From: Burkholderia pyrrocinia
Lineage (GTDB): Bacteria; Pseudomonadota; Gammaproteobacteria; Burkholderiales; Burkholderiaceae
Direction: 5' to 3'
NCBI RefSeq assembly: GCF_018417535.1
Contig: NZ_CP070978.1
Location: 1-64,000, forward strand
DNA length: 64,000 nucleotides
In this document: piece by piece, positions 1 to 8,087 of the stretch
Layout of the letters: every line of letters begins with the position of its first letter
How positions within the stretch are numbered: position 1 is the first letter of the stretch
Notes under the pieces: generated by a model
What the model was told of the DNA's origin: nothing
What the model saw: the letters and a program-made list of their open reading frames with translations, nothing else
The model's database searches: none
Made by a program: the position numbers and the translations under genes

Positions 1-43
1 TATCCACACAACTCCTATATTCCTGAACGTTTCGATTGAATTC

Positions 44-694
44 ATGATGTCTTCGCGTCCCCAATCGCCCACGCCGGGCAACGGCCAGGCCGACGAGTGC
101 GTGACGCTCGTCGCCACCGCGTCGCTGCCCACGCGCTACGGTACGTTCACGTCATACGCATTCCGCGTATCGGGCAGCGATGCCGAACATCTCGCGCTCG
201 TGATGGGCGACGTGACCGGCGAGCAGTCCGTGCTGACGCGGCTGCATTCCGAATGCCTGACCGGCGACGTGTTCGGCTCGTACCGCTGCGATTGCGGCGA
301 GCAACTCGATCTTGCATTGCGCTACATCGCCGCCGAAGACCGCGGCGTGCTGCTGTATCTGCGCGGCCATGAGGGGCGCGGGATCGGCCTGAGCAACAAG
401 ATCCGCGCATACGCGCTGCAGGAGCAGGGGCGCGACACCGTCGAGGCGAATCTCGACCTCGGCCTGCCCGACGACGCCCGCGAATACGACTCGGCCGCCG
501 CGATTCTCCGGATTCTCGGCGTCACGTCGGTGCGCCTGATGAGCAACAACCCGAAGAAGTTCGATACGCTCGCGAAGCACGGGATTCCCGTCTGTGAACG
601 TGTGGCGCTCGCGGTACCCGTGCGCGAGGAAAACGAGCGTTATATCCGCACGAAGCAGACGAAGTTCGGGCATTACTTCGAGGAAAACGAGTAA
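44..694 (+). CDS. ribA: GTP cyclohydrolase II
   Basis: This 216-aa protein opens the GTP ring to give 2,5-diamino-6-ribosylamino-pyrimidinone phosphate plus formate and pyrophosphate, the first step of riboflavin synthesis in the cytosol. The zinc site is visible as HSECLTGD followed by YRCDCGEQ, with three cysteines in the usual Cx10CxC spacing near residues 70-83. The GTP-binding and catalytic stretch [12 protein letters not shown] follows, and then SNNPKKFD near the C-terminus. The length matches stand-alone RibA rather than the fused RibBA form. The gene starts 43 bases into the window, with two adjacent ATG codons. No other rib gene is next to it. The identification is firm; which of the two ATGs is used is not. 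Confidence 0.95.
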   Translation: MMSSRPQSPTPGNGQADECVTLVATASLPTRYGTFTSYAFRVSGSDAEHLALVMGDVTGEQSVLTRLHSECLTGDVFGSYRCDCGEQLDLALRYIAAEDRGVLLYLRGHEGRGIGLSNKIRAYALQEQGRDTVEANLDLGLPDDAREYDSAAAILRILGVTSVRLMSNNPKKFDTLAKHGIPVCERVALAVPVREENERYIRTKQTKFGHYFEENE

Positions 695-847
695 TCACAG
701 CGGGAGCACTGGCGCCCGTTTCTCGCTGTTTGTTCTTCCGATCATCGTCGGCCGACGCGGCGATCGCGATTTTCCCTTCATCCGTTCTGCATCCGGGTTC
801 GCGACGTTACCTGCGTCGCGCCGCCGCCCGTACGATCCGTATCACTC

Positions 848-1414
848 ATGACCACGCCATCGAGGATCGAAACCGAACGCCTGGCGCTGCGTCGCTGGCG
901 ACCGGCTGACGCGGGCGCGCTTTCGGCGATGCATGCGCATCCGGACGTGACCGCGTGGCTCGCGCGCGGCCCGATGTCCGTCGATGAGGCGAGCGACGTC
1001 ATCGCGCGCTTCGAAGCGCATTTCGATGCATACGGTTTCGGCGCGTGGGCGGTCGAGCGTCGCGCCGATGCAATGCTGATCGGGCTCTGCGGCCTGTCGC
1101 ACGAAGCGCGCGCAACGCATCCGATGGCACCGTGCGTCGAGATCATGTGGCGGCAGGCGCGTCACGCATGGGGGCATGGCTACGTTGCCGAAGCGGCGGC
1201 CGCGGCATGGGTCGACGGATTCGACCGGATAGGGCTTGGCGAGATCTTCGCGTGGACGGCCGACACCAACCTGCGATCGCAACACGTGATGCAGCGGCTC
1301 GGCATGCAGCACCGATCCGCGCGCGATTTCGATCATCCCGCGTTGCCGGAAGGGCATGCTCTGCGGTGGCACGTCGTGTATGTCGCGCACCCCGGCGGCA
1401 ATGCCGGCGCGTAA
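848..1414 (+). CDS. GNAT family N-acetyltransferase (RimJ/RimL type)
   Basis: This 188-aa protein has the layout of the GNAT enzymes that acetylate ribosomal-protein N-termini or small amines using acetyl-CoA. It opens with TERLALRRW, the typical RimJ/RimL beginning. The mid-region IMWRQARHAWGHGYVAEAA fits the acetyl-CoA-binding A motif, where the usual GxGxA/G is represented by WGHGYVAEA. It ends with the typical W-x-D-NLRSQHVMQRLGM strand-helix pair. The substrate cannot be read from the sequence. It lies 150 bp after ribA on the same strand and converges with the VOC gene 21 bp downstream. I see no terminator in that short gap. Confidence 0.85.
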   Translation: MTTPSRIETERLALRRWRPADAGALSAMHAHPDVTAWLARGPMSVDEASDVIARFEAHFDAYGFGAWAVERRADAMLIGLCGLSHEARATHPMAPCVEIMWRQARHAWGHGYVAEAAAAAWVDGFDRIGLGEIFAWTADTNLRSQHVMQRLGMQHRSARDFDHPALPEGHALRWHVVYVAHPGGNAGA

Positions 1415-1435
1415 CGGCTCACGTGCGCATGCCTG

Positions 1436-1822
1436 TCAGCGCCATGCGGCGTTCTGCAGCACGATCCGGTAGCCGTCGGCATCCTCGAATGTCTGGCCTG
1501 ATATTTCCCAGTACGGATTGAACGACGTCACGGGCATGAAGCCGTGCGCGGCCGCGCGCTCGCACGCGGCTTCCCATGCCGGACGATTGGGCAGGTAGAA
1601 CACGATCAGGTCTTCAGGCGTCGGGGACGGCGCGATCGGATGGTCCGGACAGTGCGTGAATTCGAAGTGGTAGTCGAGTCCTTCGCGTCCGAGGATCACG
1701 CCGGAAAAGCCGTCGTGATCCTCGAAGCGCGCGAGTACCGACAATTCGAGGGCGTCGCGATACATGCGCTCGGTTCTGGCGAGGTTGCCAACCGGGCGGG
1801 CAATGCGCAGATGGGCGTGCAA
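1436..1822 (-). CDS. VOC-fold (glyoxalase/bleomycin-resistance type) protein
   Basis: The predicted 128-aa protein starts HAHLRIARPVGNLARTERMYRDAL, the usual first beta-alpha module of a vicinal-oxygen-chelate protein. It ends with FEDADGYRIVLQN, the usual last metal-binding strand with its glutamate-like position. I chose a TTG at 1822 because the family begins directly at this strand. The reading frame is open to an ATG at 1948, but the added N-terminus looks like non-coding sequence. VOC proteins range from lyases and dioxygenases to resistance proteins, and nothing nearby indicates a substrate. It is transcribed towards the acetyltransferase gene. Confidence 0.75.
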   Translation of the reverse strand: MHAHLRIARPVGNLARTERMYRDALELSVLARFEDHDGFSGVILGREGLDYHFEFTHCPDHPIAPSPTPEDLIVFYLPNRPAWEAACERAAAHGFMPVTSFNPYWEISGQTFEDADGYRIVLQNAAWR

Positions 1823-1984
1823 GATGGACTCGGCGGAGAGTGGCGGGCCGGCCAATGATAAGCCGGCCGAACCGGATTGCGCGAGGCAAGGGGATCGTGT
1901 TTCAGCCCATACTTGCCGTATCAGCCGATATGGATTCGTTATGGCCAAACGAACCGCCGAACCTCATCTCGCGAAAGAAAAAAC

Positions 1985-2122
1985 ATGATGCTTCAGATCG
2001 AGTGCGCGAACCCCGTCGCTGCGGCTGCTCGTCCGGAAAACTTTCGAATCCCTGCCTTCGACGGAGCCTGCCGGCCGACGTGCGGATGCGCGCATGCCGT
2101 ACGGGAGGTGAGGAATGGATAA
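1985..2122 (+). CDS. Possible 45-aa leader or small protein
   Basis: A short frame begins at a double ATG after an A-rich stretch and ends inside the first codons of the next gene, sharing the bases ATGGATAA. This 8-base overlap is typical of translational coupling. The peptide is rich in alanine and contains three cysteines (ACRPTCGCAH). I recognise no domain. It could be a real small protein, a leader that feeds ribosomes to the downstream membrane protein, or a chance frame. Only the overlap argues for it. Confidence 0.35.
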   Translation: MMLQIECANPVAAAARPENFRIPAFDGACRPTCGCAHAVREVRNG

Positions 2123-2405
2123 GCCCGACCTTCGTCGGCCGATTTCCGGACCTTATCGCCAGTCCCGCTGGGCGGCCGTGCTGGAGGTTGCCTTTGGGTG
2201 GGTGGCAAAGGGGACGATGGTGCTGGCCGGGCTGGCGGTGGTTGCGATGATGGGCCTGACGGGCGACCTGGGTGGTCTGTCGGACCTGCCGACGACCAGA
2301 AAGGGCTGGCTGTACCTGCTGCTGATACTTGTCGTGGCGGTCGCGCTGGTATTTGCGGTGCACCACTACTGGTTGCGCCCGACCGGTGCGCGTCCGGCAG
2401 GTTAA
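2115..2405 (+). CDS. Small two-helix inner-membrane protein, unknown function
   Basis: The 96-aa protein has two clear membrane helices. The first runs from about residue 17 to 46 (VAKGTMVLAGLAVVAMMGL) and the second from about 62 to 85 (WLYLLLILVVAVALVFAV). A basic, proline-containing N-terminus and a short C-terminal tail flank them. No enzyme motif is seen and I do not recognise a family. The start codon lies within the end of the preceding small frame, so the two may be translated together. It ends before a pair of hairpins that serve the opposite strand. Confidence 0.6.
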   Translation: MDKPDLRRPISGPYRQSRWAAVLEVAFGWVAKGTMVLAGLAVVAMMGLTGDLGGLSDLPTTRKGWLYLLLILVVAVALVFAVHHYWLRPTGARPAG

Positions 2406-2448
2406 CCGGGACGGAAGACGATGTGTCCCCGCAATTCGAGCAGGCAAT

Positions 2449-2474
2449 AAAAAAGCCCGCTGCTTGAGCGGGCT
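2449..2474 (-). terminator. Rho-independent terminator for the cepI-side operon
   Basis: Read on the minus strand, a 7-bp stem AGCCCGC/GCGGGCT with a short loop is followed by a run of six T. It lies downstream of the gene ending at 2608 and is the stronger of two hairpins in this gap. Confidence 0.75.
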
Positions 2475-2518
2475 GAATCCATGTTTGGAGACATGGAGGA
2501 GACAGACGTAAATTTAAG

Positions 2519-2546
2519 GGAAAACCCGGGGGTTGGCAAGCCCCCG
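2519..2546 (-). terminator. Second terminator-like hairpin after the cepI-side operon
   Basis: On the minus strand, CGGGGG and CCCCCG pair around a loop of about 8 bases and are followed by GGTTTT. Together with the hairpin at 2449-2474 it forms a tandem terminator. The T-run is short, so this is the weaker of the two. Confidence 0.45.
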
Positions 2547-2607
2547 TTGTATCGATGCAACTTGCTGCGGTACGGGTCGCCACGCGTCGACACGGCCCGT
2601 ACCGCAC

Positions 2608-3372
2608 TCACATGCCGCCAGCCCGCACGTGCGCCGCAAACGCGCCGAACCGCTCCTGCGCGACAGGCAGCGCGTACTTGTCGCGCATCTCCGTCTCGAT
2701 CCACGCACAGGCCTCGCGCGCGCAGTCGGTCAGCGCATGCCGCGTCGCGTGTCCGTCGATGTCGTAGACGAACCGCACGCCGACCTCGTCGTCGGCAACC
2801 TGCCGCTCGAGCTGGTTGAGCTGCAGTTGCGGCCCGTGCTGTTGCGACAGCGCGCGCAGCTCGTCGAAGTGATATTCGAGCCAGTCCGCGAAGAACAGCG
2901 CGTCGCTGTGGCACGGCAGGCGGAAGGCCGCGCGGCGCGCCGCGCGCGGCCCGGCTTCGCCAGCCGCCACGTGTGGTTCGCTGTCCGCGGCGACGGACGC
3001 ATCGACGGGTGCGAGCGGGTGCTGAATCCGCCGGTACGGTGCGTGGTCGCGCAGCGCATGCCACAGCAATTCGTCGCCGGCGGCGCCGGACGGCTGCATC
3101 GTCAGGTCGTGGCGGCCGTCGCCGGCCGGGGCGATGTCGCGGATCACGAGGCGCAGCGAGCACAGCGGTTCGTCCGCGACCAGCAGCGTCGCCGCGCGCG
3201 GCAGTCCGCAGACGAGCGGTGCGGCGCCGGCGGCACGAAACACGAGCCCGCGGCGGTCGAGCCGCACGAGCGGCAGCGGCTTGGGAAACGACGGATAGGC
3301 GACCGCGATGCGGGCGCCGTTGGCGCTCGTCAACCCGGGCATCATCGCGCGAAAGACCTGAGACTGGTCCAC
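2608..3372 (-). CDS. Conserved protein downstream of cepI, unknown function
   Basis: This 254-aa protein lies 51 bp downstream of cepI on the same strand, ahead of a tandem terminator, so the two probably share a transcript. No signal peptide or membrane segment is visible. The sequence is rich in charged residues, histidine and tryptophan; the C-terminal half contains FADWLEYHFDELRALSQQHG and VYDIDGHATRHALTDCAREAC. I recognise no enzyme motif. From memory, an equivalent gene sits beside cepI in B. cenocepacia and is reported to be co-transcribed with it and quorum-regulated. That is recalled knowledge, not shown here. Its position suggests a role in quorum-sensing output or tuning. Confidence 0.7.
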   Translation of the reverse strand: MDQSQVFRAMMPGLTSANGARIAVAYPSFPKPLPLVRLDRRGLVFRAAGAAPLVCGLPRAATLLVADEPLCSLRLVIRDIAPAGDGRHDLTMQPSGAAGDELLWHALRDHAPYRRIQHPLAPVDASVAADSEPHVAAGEAGPRAARRAAFRLPCHSDALFFADWLEYHFDELRALSQQHGPQLQLNQLERQVADDEVGVRFVYDIDGHATRHALTDCAREACAWIETEMRDKYALPVAQERFGAFAAHVRAGGM

Positions 3373-3423
3373 GTTGGTTCTCCTTCGTTACGATGCCGCC
3401 CGGACGGAAACGCGCGTTCCGGC

Positions 3424-4032
3424 TCAGGCGGCGATGGCTTGCCGGGCAGCCTGCCCCGGCTCGATTCCTAGCGCGGCAAACGTTTGCGCATCGATGTCGA
3501 TCCAGCACGCGACCACCAGACGCCCATCCACCTGCTTCGGCGGGCCTGCGCGGTGCGCGTGTATGCCGATCCGGCGGAACAGCCGCTCCATGCTCGCGAA
3601 TGTCACGCCGATCAACTGTCGCGCGCCAAGCTGCGCCGCGCATTCGACGACGGCCGCGAGCATCGGGCGCACGGCCCATTCGGCATTGCCGGGCCCGCCG
3701 TCGTCGTCCGTCGCCGCGAACCTCGACAGCTCCCAGACGGCCGCCGATTGCGGCAGCGGCATGTCTTCGGCGATCAGGTCGGCGAACAGCGACTTCAGCA
3801 GATACGGGCGCGTCGTGGGCAGCAGGCGCGCACATCCGCACATGTCGCCGCCGGCATTTCGCGCGAACACGTAGACGGTATCGTCGCGATCGAACTGGTC
3901 GCGCTCGAAGCTTTCGTTCGCCGACGGAAGTGCCCAACCGAGCTGTTCGACGAACACGCGGCGTCGATAGCGCCCGAGATCCGCTGCAAGTTCGTGTGGT
4001 AACCGCCCTTCCTCGTGAACGAAGGTCCGCAT
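3424..4032 (-). CDS. cepI: N-acyl-homoserine lactone synthase CepI
   Basis: The 202-aa protein is a LuxI-family synthase that makes acyl-homoserine lactones from S-adenosylmethionine and acyl-ACP; CepI mainly makes C8-HSL. The N-terminal signature YRRRVFVEQLGW is present, followed by ERDQFDRDDTVYV, GCARLLPTTRPYLL, and WELSRFA with the conserved Glu and Arg near residue 100. The start at 4032 has a GAGGA ribosome site about 5 bases upstream. A lux-box candidate at 4096-4111 lies about 64 bases before the start, fitting activation by CepR with its lactone. The neighbours rsaM and cepR confirm the identification. Confidence 0.96.
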   Translation of the reverse strand: MRTFVHEEGRLPHELAADLGRYRRRVFVEQLGWALPSANESFERDQFDRDDTVYVFARNAGGDMCGCARLLPTTRPYLLKSLFADLIAEDMPLPQSAAVWELSRFAATDDDGGPGNAEWAVRPMLAAVVECAAQLGARQLIGVTFASMERLFRRIGIHAHRAGPPKQVDGRLVVACWIDIDAQTFAALGIEPGQAARQAIAA

Positions 4033-4095
4033 GGTGTCCTCGGATTTGTGCTTTTGTATGTGCGCATTACATCGCGCGGCACGAGGGGGCGGTAA

Positions 4096-4111
4096 CTGGT
4101 AACTCTTACAG
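4096..4111 (-). promoter_or_regulatory. lux box (CepR operator) of cepI
   Basis: On the minus strand the sequence reads CTG-TAAGAGTTAC-CAG, an exact CTG-N10-CAG lux-box core, extended on its right by TTAC. It sits about 64 bp upstream of the cepI start. It is close to what I recall of the published cepI operator, so this assignment is well supported. Confidence 0.85.
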
Positions 4112-4245
4112 GTTGGCGGTGCAAAGACGCCATTCAGGACGTGGTAACGGTTTCTTCTTGATCGACGGGATTGAAAACCGGGCCGCTTTTGCTTATAAAG
4201 AGCGCCAGCATCGCGGAAATGGTCAGAGGAATGCGCGGCCAGTTG

Positions 4246-4689
4246 TCACTGGAGCGTCGGACCGGCATGATAGGCGTCGTAGCGACCGAGCAGGGCCGAC
4301 GCGACCGCGGCGGGCCAGTCGATGCACGCGAGCCGCGCGGCAAGCGCGGCGGCCGTGCGGAACATGCCGATGTCGGTACCCTTGGCGTCGACGGCCATCA
4401 CGTTGCTGCGGACGTCGCCGCCGGCGATCACGAACGTGCCCGTCGCACGTTCGAGGTACCAGTCCCAGCCGACCGTCACGTAAGGGGCGCCGGCACTGGC
4501 CGTGCGGTGCCATTCGGTATAGCCGGCGAGGCGCGCGTCGATCGCGTTGTCGCGCAGTTCGGCGAGCAGGGATGCATCGAGGCCGGTTGAGACATGGTCG
4601 AGTGCAAGCGCGGCCAGTGCGCCTCCTGACAGGCGCACGTAGCCGTCCGGAGACGGGCCGGGGACCGGGTGCAGCAAAGGTGAAGTCAT
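4246..4689 (-). CDS. rsaM: Quorum-sensing regulator RsaM
   Basis: This 147-aa cytosolic protein lies between cepI and the divergent cepR, the usual place for rsaM in the B. cepacia complex. RsaM proteins lower or balance acyl-homoserine lactone output; they have no recognisable DNA-binding motif. The tryptophan-rich patch TVGWDWYLERATGTFVIAGGD, and IDWPAAVASALLGRYDAY near the C-terminus, look like the conserved RsaM blocks. The 213-bp gap to cepI contains the cepI lux box, so cepI has its own promoter. A second lux-box core lies in the 73-bp gap to cepR and could control this gene, cepR or both. Confidence 0.88.
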   Translation of the reverse strand: MTSPLLHPVPGPSPDGYVRLSGGALAALALDHVSTGLDASLLAELRDNAIDARLAGYTEWHRTASAGAPYVTVGWDWYLERATGTFVIAGGDVRSNVMAVDAKGTDIGMFRTAAALAARLACIDWPAAVASALLGRYDAYHAGPTLQ

Positions 4690-4725
4690 GCGCGGAATGT
4701 AGCAGCCCCGAACAGGAGCTGGAAC

Positions 4726-4741
4726 CTGACAAGTATGACAG
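4726..4741. promoter_or_regulatory. Candidate lux box between rsaM and cepR
   Basis: CTG-ACAAGTATGA-CAG is a perfect CTG-N10-CAG core. It lies 37 bp from the rsaM start and 21 bp before the cepR start. A position this close to cepR would suit repression of cepR by its own product and activation of rsaM. Only the core is palindromic. Confidence 0.65.
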
Positions 4742-4762
4742 CGTGACGTTGTCGGAGAACGA

Positions 4763-5482
4763 ATGGAACTGCGCTGGCAGGATGCCTATCAACAATTCAG
4801 CGCCGCGGAAGACGAGCAGCAGCTCTTCCAGCGGATCGCCGCCTATTCCAGGCGGCTGGGATTCGAATATTGCTGTTACGGCATTCGCGTGCCGCTGCCG
4901 GTGTCGAAGCCGTCGGTAGCGATCTTCGATACCTATCCGGACGGCTGGATGGCGCACTACCAGGCGCGCAACTACATCGAGGTCGATTCGACGGTGCGCG
5001 ACGGCGCACACAGCACCAACATGATCGTCTGGCCGGATGTCGACCGGATCGATCCGAGCCCGCTGTGGCAGGACGCGCGCGAATTCGGGTTGTCGGTGGG
5101 TGTCGCGCAGTCGAGCTGGGCGGCCCGCGGTGCGTTCGGGCTGCTGAGCATCGCGCGCCACGCCGACCGGCTGACGCCTGCCGAGATCAACATGCTGACG
5201 CTGCAGACGAACTGGCTCGCGAACCTGTCGCACTCGCTGATGAGCCGCTTCATGGTGCCGAAGCTGTCGCCCGCGGCGGGCGTCACGCTGACCGCGCGGG
5301 AGCGCGAGGTGCTGTGCTGGACGGCCGAAGGCAAGACCGCATGCGAAATCGGCCAGATCCTCAGCATCTCGGAGCGGACGGTTAACTTCCACGTCAACAA
5401 CATCCTCGAGAAGCTCGGCGCGACTAACAAGGTCCAGGCGGTCGTCAAGGCGATCTCGGCCGGGCTCATCGAGGCATCCTGA
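4763..5482 (+). CDS. cepR: LuxR-family quorum-sensing regulator CepR
   Basis: The 239-aa regulator has an N-terminal lactone-binding domain (about residues 15-165), with the usual W-x3-Y...D pattern in DGWMAHYQARNYIEVDSTV and PLW further on. The C-terminal LuxR helix-turn-helix begins at LTAREREVLCWTAEGKT and continues through ISERTVNFHVNNILEKLG. With C8-HSL bound it activates cepI and exoenzyme genes; it is known to repress its own gene. It is divergent from rsaM, and a lux-box core sits in the gap. Length and gene order match CepR. Confidence 0.96.
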   Translation: MELRWQDAYQQFSAAEDEQQLFQRIAAYSRRLGFEYCCYGIRVPLPVSKPSVAIFDTYPDGWMAHYQARNYIEVDSTVRDGAHSTNMIVWPDVDRIDPSPLWQDAREFGLSVGVAQSSWAARGAFGLLSIARHADRLTPAEINMLTLQTNWLANLSHSLMSRFMVPKLSPAAGVTLTAREREVLCWTAEGKTACEIGQILSISERTVNFHVNNILEKLGATNKVQAVVKAISAGLIEAS

Positions 5483-5524
5483 CGCAGGCGAGGGCGGCGG
5501 CGAATACGGCTGTCGCCGTGCCGC

Positions 5525-6232
5525 TCACTCCATCAGCGGTTCCGCTTCCTTCGCGGTCCAGCTCACGCTGGAAATGCTCTTCTCCATGCTCATCCGGCTC
5601 GCGATCTGCTCGAGCTTCTGCTGATCCTTCGGATGCAGCTTCAGCGTCGCGGTCACTTTCAGCCGGTCCGGCTGGTCGGGCACGTCTTCGCTCGTCAGGC
5701 TCTGGAACGACAGCGGCTTCGCGTACATCGCGTTCGACAGCAGCGTGCGGATGTGCACTTCGTCGGCGGCCAGGCAGATCACGGTGATCTGGTATTCGCG
5801 CACGAGGTCGGCGTTCGACACGGGCGTCGCGTTGATCGCCTGGCTGACGCCGCGCAGCACCGTGTTGGTGAGCAGCACGACGCCCGTGCCGGCGAGCGCG
5901 GGCACGTAATGGCCGGAGCCGGCCAGCACGCCGACGGCGGCCGAGCACCACAGCGTCGCGGCCGTGTTGATGCCCTGGATCGAGCCCTTGTCGCGCATGA
6001 TCACGCCGCCGCCGAGAAAGCCGACGCCCGACACGACGTACGCGGCGATCTGCGTGACGCCGGCGACGCCGTTGCCGGTCAGCACGCCGAGCGTGACGAA
6101 CAGACACGCGCCGCTCGCGACGAGCGTGATCGTGCGCAGGCCGGCCGTGCGCTGGCGCATCTGGCGCTCGAGGCCAATGGCGACGCCGCAGGCGAACGCG
6201 GTGAAAAGACGGAGTGCGAAATCGAAAGTCAT
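5525..6232 (-). CDS. MgtC/SapB-family inner-membrane protein
   Basis: The 235-aa protein begins MTFDFALRLFTAFACGVAIGLERQ, the signature opening of the MgtC family. At least four further membrane helices lie in the first about 150 residues, with the motif GVGFLGGGVIM in the middle. The C-terminal soluble part has an ACT-like layout. MgtC proteins support growth at low magnesium and survival inside macrophages, partly by acting on the F-type ATP synthase. The start at 6232 was chosen because it gives the family N-terminus and has AGGACA upstream; a longer frame from 6271 adds a basic tail. It converges with cepR, 42 bp away, with no clear terminator between them. Confidence 0.88.
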   Translation of the reverse strand: MTFDFALRLFTAFACGVAIGLERQMRQRTAGLRTITLVASGACLFVTLGVLTGNGVAGVTQIAAYVVSGVGFLGGGVIMRDKGSIQGINTAATLWCSAAVGVLAGSGHYVPALAGTGVVLLTNTVLRGVSQAINATPVSNADLVREYQITVICLAADEVHIRTLLSNAMYAKPLSFQSLTSEDVPDQPDRLKVTATLKLHPKDQQKLEQIASRMSMEKSISSVSWTAKEAEPLME

Positions 6233-6542
6233 GGTTGTCCTGCCGTGCAAGGAGCGCATGCCGGCTCGCATCGCCGCGGCGCAATGCCGAAGGCGACGCG
6301 ACGATAGCCGTCATCGCGCGGTACTGTACCGCGCGTATGCGTCATTCAGTGTGAAACGGGTAGGCGTGCGGGCTCGCGGAACGCGAGCCGGGGCAGGAGA
6401 GAACTGCGTCGGACAGGCGTTCAGGCGGCAAGCGGCGCACGCAACGGAGTGCTGCAACTGTCCACGATGGTTCCTGAAGGAAGAATGGGCGGCATTCTAG
6501 TGGGCGGCGTGCGCATGCGTCAACCGCCCGGCGGCGGTTGCG

Positions 6543-8087
6543 CTACTGCGCGGAGCCGATCGTCCCGGTCGCGAGCGCGAGTGCGGCAGCCGCCGACAGC
6601 GCACCGGCGTAGCTGTCGACCTCCGCGTTCCGCGCCGCGAGCAGCTGGCTTTGCGCGATCGTCGCGTCGGTGACCGAGCCGACGCCGTTCCGGTACGCGG
6701 TCAGCGCCGCATCGTAGCTCGTCTGCGCGGCATCGACGAGCGCCGTCGCGGCGTCGTGCGACGCGAGGCTCGTCTGTACCGCGTTCTGCGCGGCAACGAC
6801 CTGGCGGACGGCTTCCTCCTTGGTCCGCGTGAGACGCGCGGATGCGCTTTGAGCATCGTTGCGCGCCTGCATCAGCACGGCCGAGCGCAGGCCGCCGTCG
6901 TACAGCGGGATCGTCACGCCGAGGAACACGCCGCCGCCGTAGCGGCTGCCGTTCAGGTTGACGGTCGGCGCCTGGTCGCCGATCGCGGGCAGTGCGGTGA
7001 TGGCCGTGCCGCCGCTTGCATACGACGTCGAAGCGGACAGGAAGATCTTCGGCATGAACGCGGCTTCGGCGGCCTTGATCTTCGCGCGATTGGCCTTTTC
7101 GAGCGCAAACGCGCCCTGCAGGTCGGGGCGGCGCGCGATCGCGTCCGACACGATCGCGTCGACCGACGAACCGAGCGCGGGCGGCAGCGGCCGTTTCGGC
7201 AGCGCGGCGATCGTCGGCTTCGACAGCGGCGAGATGCCGAGCGCGGAGACGAGGGCGAGGTAGCTGTCGCTTTCCGTGCCGCTCGCCTGCACGAGCGCGA
7301 GGTTCGCCTGCGCACGGTTCTGCGTCGCCTGCGCAAGCTCGACGACCGTGCCGACGCCATGCTTGAGCCGCGCGCGGGACGCCGCGAGGATCGCGTCCGC
7401 GTTCGCGAGGCCCTGCTGCGCGCTGAGTGCGCGCGAGCGCGCGGCTTCGTACCGGTAGTACCCGACGGTCACGTCGTGGATCACTTGCTGGTGCACGGCC
7501 GTGAACGCGACGTTCGACGCGATCGACGCTTGTTCGGCCGCTTCGACGCGCGCTGCGCGGCCGCCGAAATCGAACAGCAGCCATTGCAGCGACAGCGCCG
7601 AGATCGTGCCGTGCACGGTCGTGTCGCTCGACGAGTCGCCGAGTATCGTCGATGTCGAGCCGTGGTTCGCCTGATACGCGCCCATGGCCGTTGCGGACAG
7701 CTTCGGCAGGTAGGCGGATTTCGCGATGCCGACCGCGAGCGCCGCATTGCGCGCGTCGTTCCATGCGATGCGCGTCAGCGGGTTCGCCGATTCGGCGAGG
7801 TCGATCAGTTCGGGCAGCGTGTACGCATGCGCGGCATCGAGCGCGGCAGGCGACGGTACCGACGCGAGCGCGGGCGTGGCCGGTAGCGTGTAGTCGTGCG
7901 CGCCTTGCGCGTTCGCGCGCGGCGGTGCGGACACGATGTCGCCCGCGGCCGATGTCTGCGGCTGCCACGGGCGGTTGGACGCCTCCGGCGCCAGATCGAT
8001 CGACGACGTCGCGCAGCCGGCCAGCGCGACGGCGGTCGCGAGGGCGGCGGCGGCGATCGGGGCGGCCGGCGGTTCAGGTAGGCGCAT
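6543..8087 (-). CDS. mdtP: Outer-membrane efflux lipoprotein (TolC/NodT family, MdtP type)
   Basis: This 514-aa protein is the outer-membrane channel of a tripartite efflux pump. It has a lipoprotein signal ending VALAGC, then two repeats of the outer-membrane-efflux domain, each with coiled-coil helices. It is the last gene of a four-gene operon and overlaps the preceding gene by 14 bases. I chose the ATG at 8087 because it places the lipobox about 25 residues from the start. The operon order (ytcA, adaptor, FUSC pump, outer-membrane protein) matches E. coli ytcA-mdtNOP. The substrate is unknown; related pumps act on aromatic acids and dyes. Confidence 0.88.
   Translation of the reverse strand: MRLPEPPAAPIAAAALATAVALAGCATSSIDLAPEASNRPWQPQTSAAGDIVSAPPRANAQGAHDYTLPATPALASVPSPAALDAAHAYTLPELIDLAESANPLTRIAWNDARNAALAVGIAKSAYLPKLSATAMGAYQANHGSTSTILGDSSSDTTVHGTISALSLQWLLFDFGGRAARVEAAEQASIASNVAFTAVHQQVIHDVTVGYYRYEAARSRALSAQQGLANADAILAASRARLKHGVGTVVELAQATQNRAQANLALVQASGTESDSYLALVSALGISPLSKPTIAALPKRPLPPALGSSVDAIVSDAIARRPDLQGAFALEKANRAKIKAAEAAFMPKIFLSASTSYASGGTAITALPAIGDQAPTVNLNGSRYGGGVFLGVTIPLYDGGLRSAVLMQARNDAQSASARLTRTKEEAVRQVVAAQNAVQTSLASHDAATALVDAAQTSYDAALTAYRNGVGSVTDATIAQSQLLAARNAEVDSYAGALSAAAALALATGTIGSAQ

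Noticed and set aside
5483..5524. A shared terminator between cepR and the mgtC-family gene
   Set aside because: The 42-bp gap has no stem followed by a T-run that I could support.
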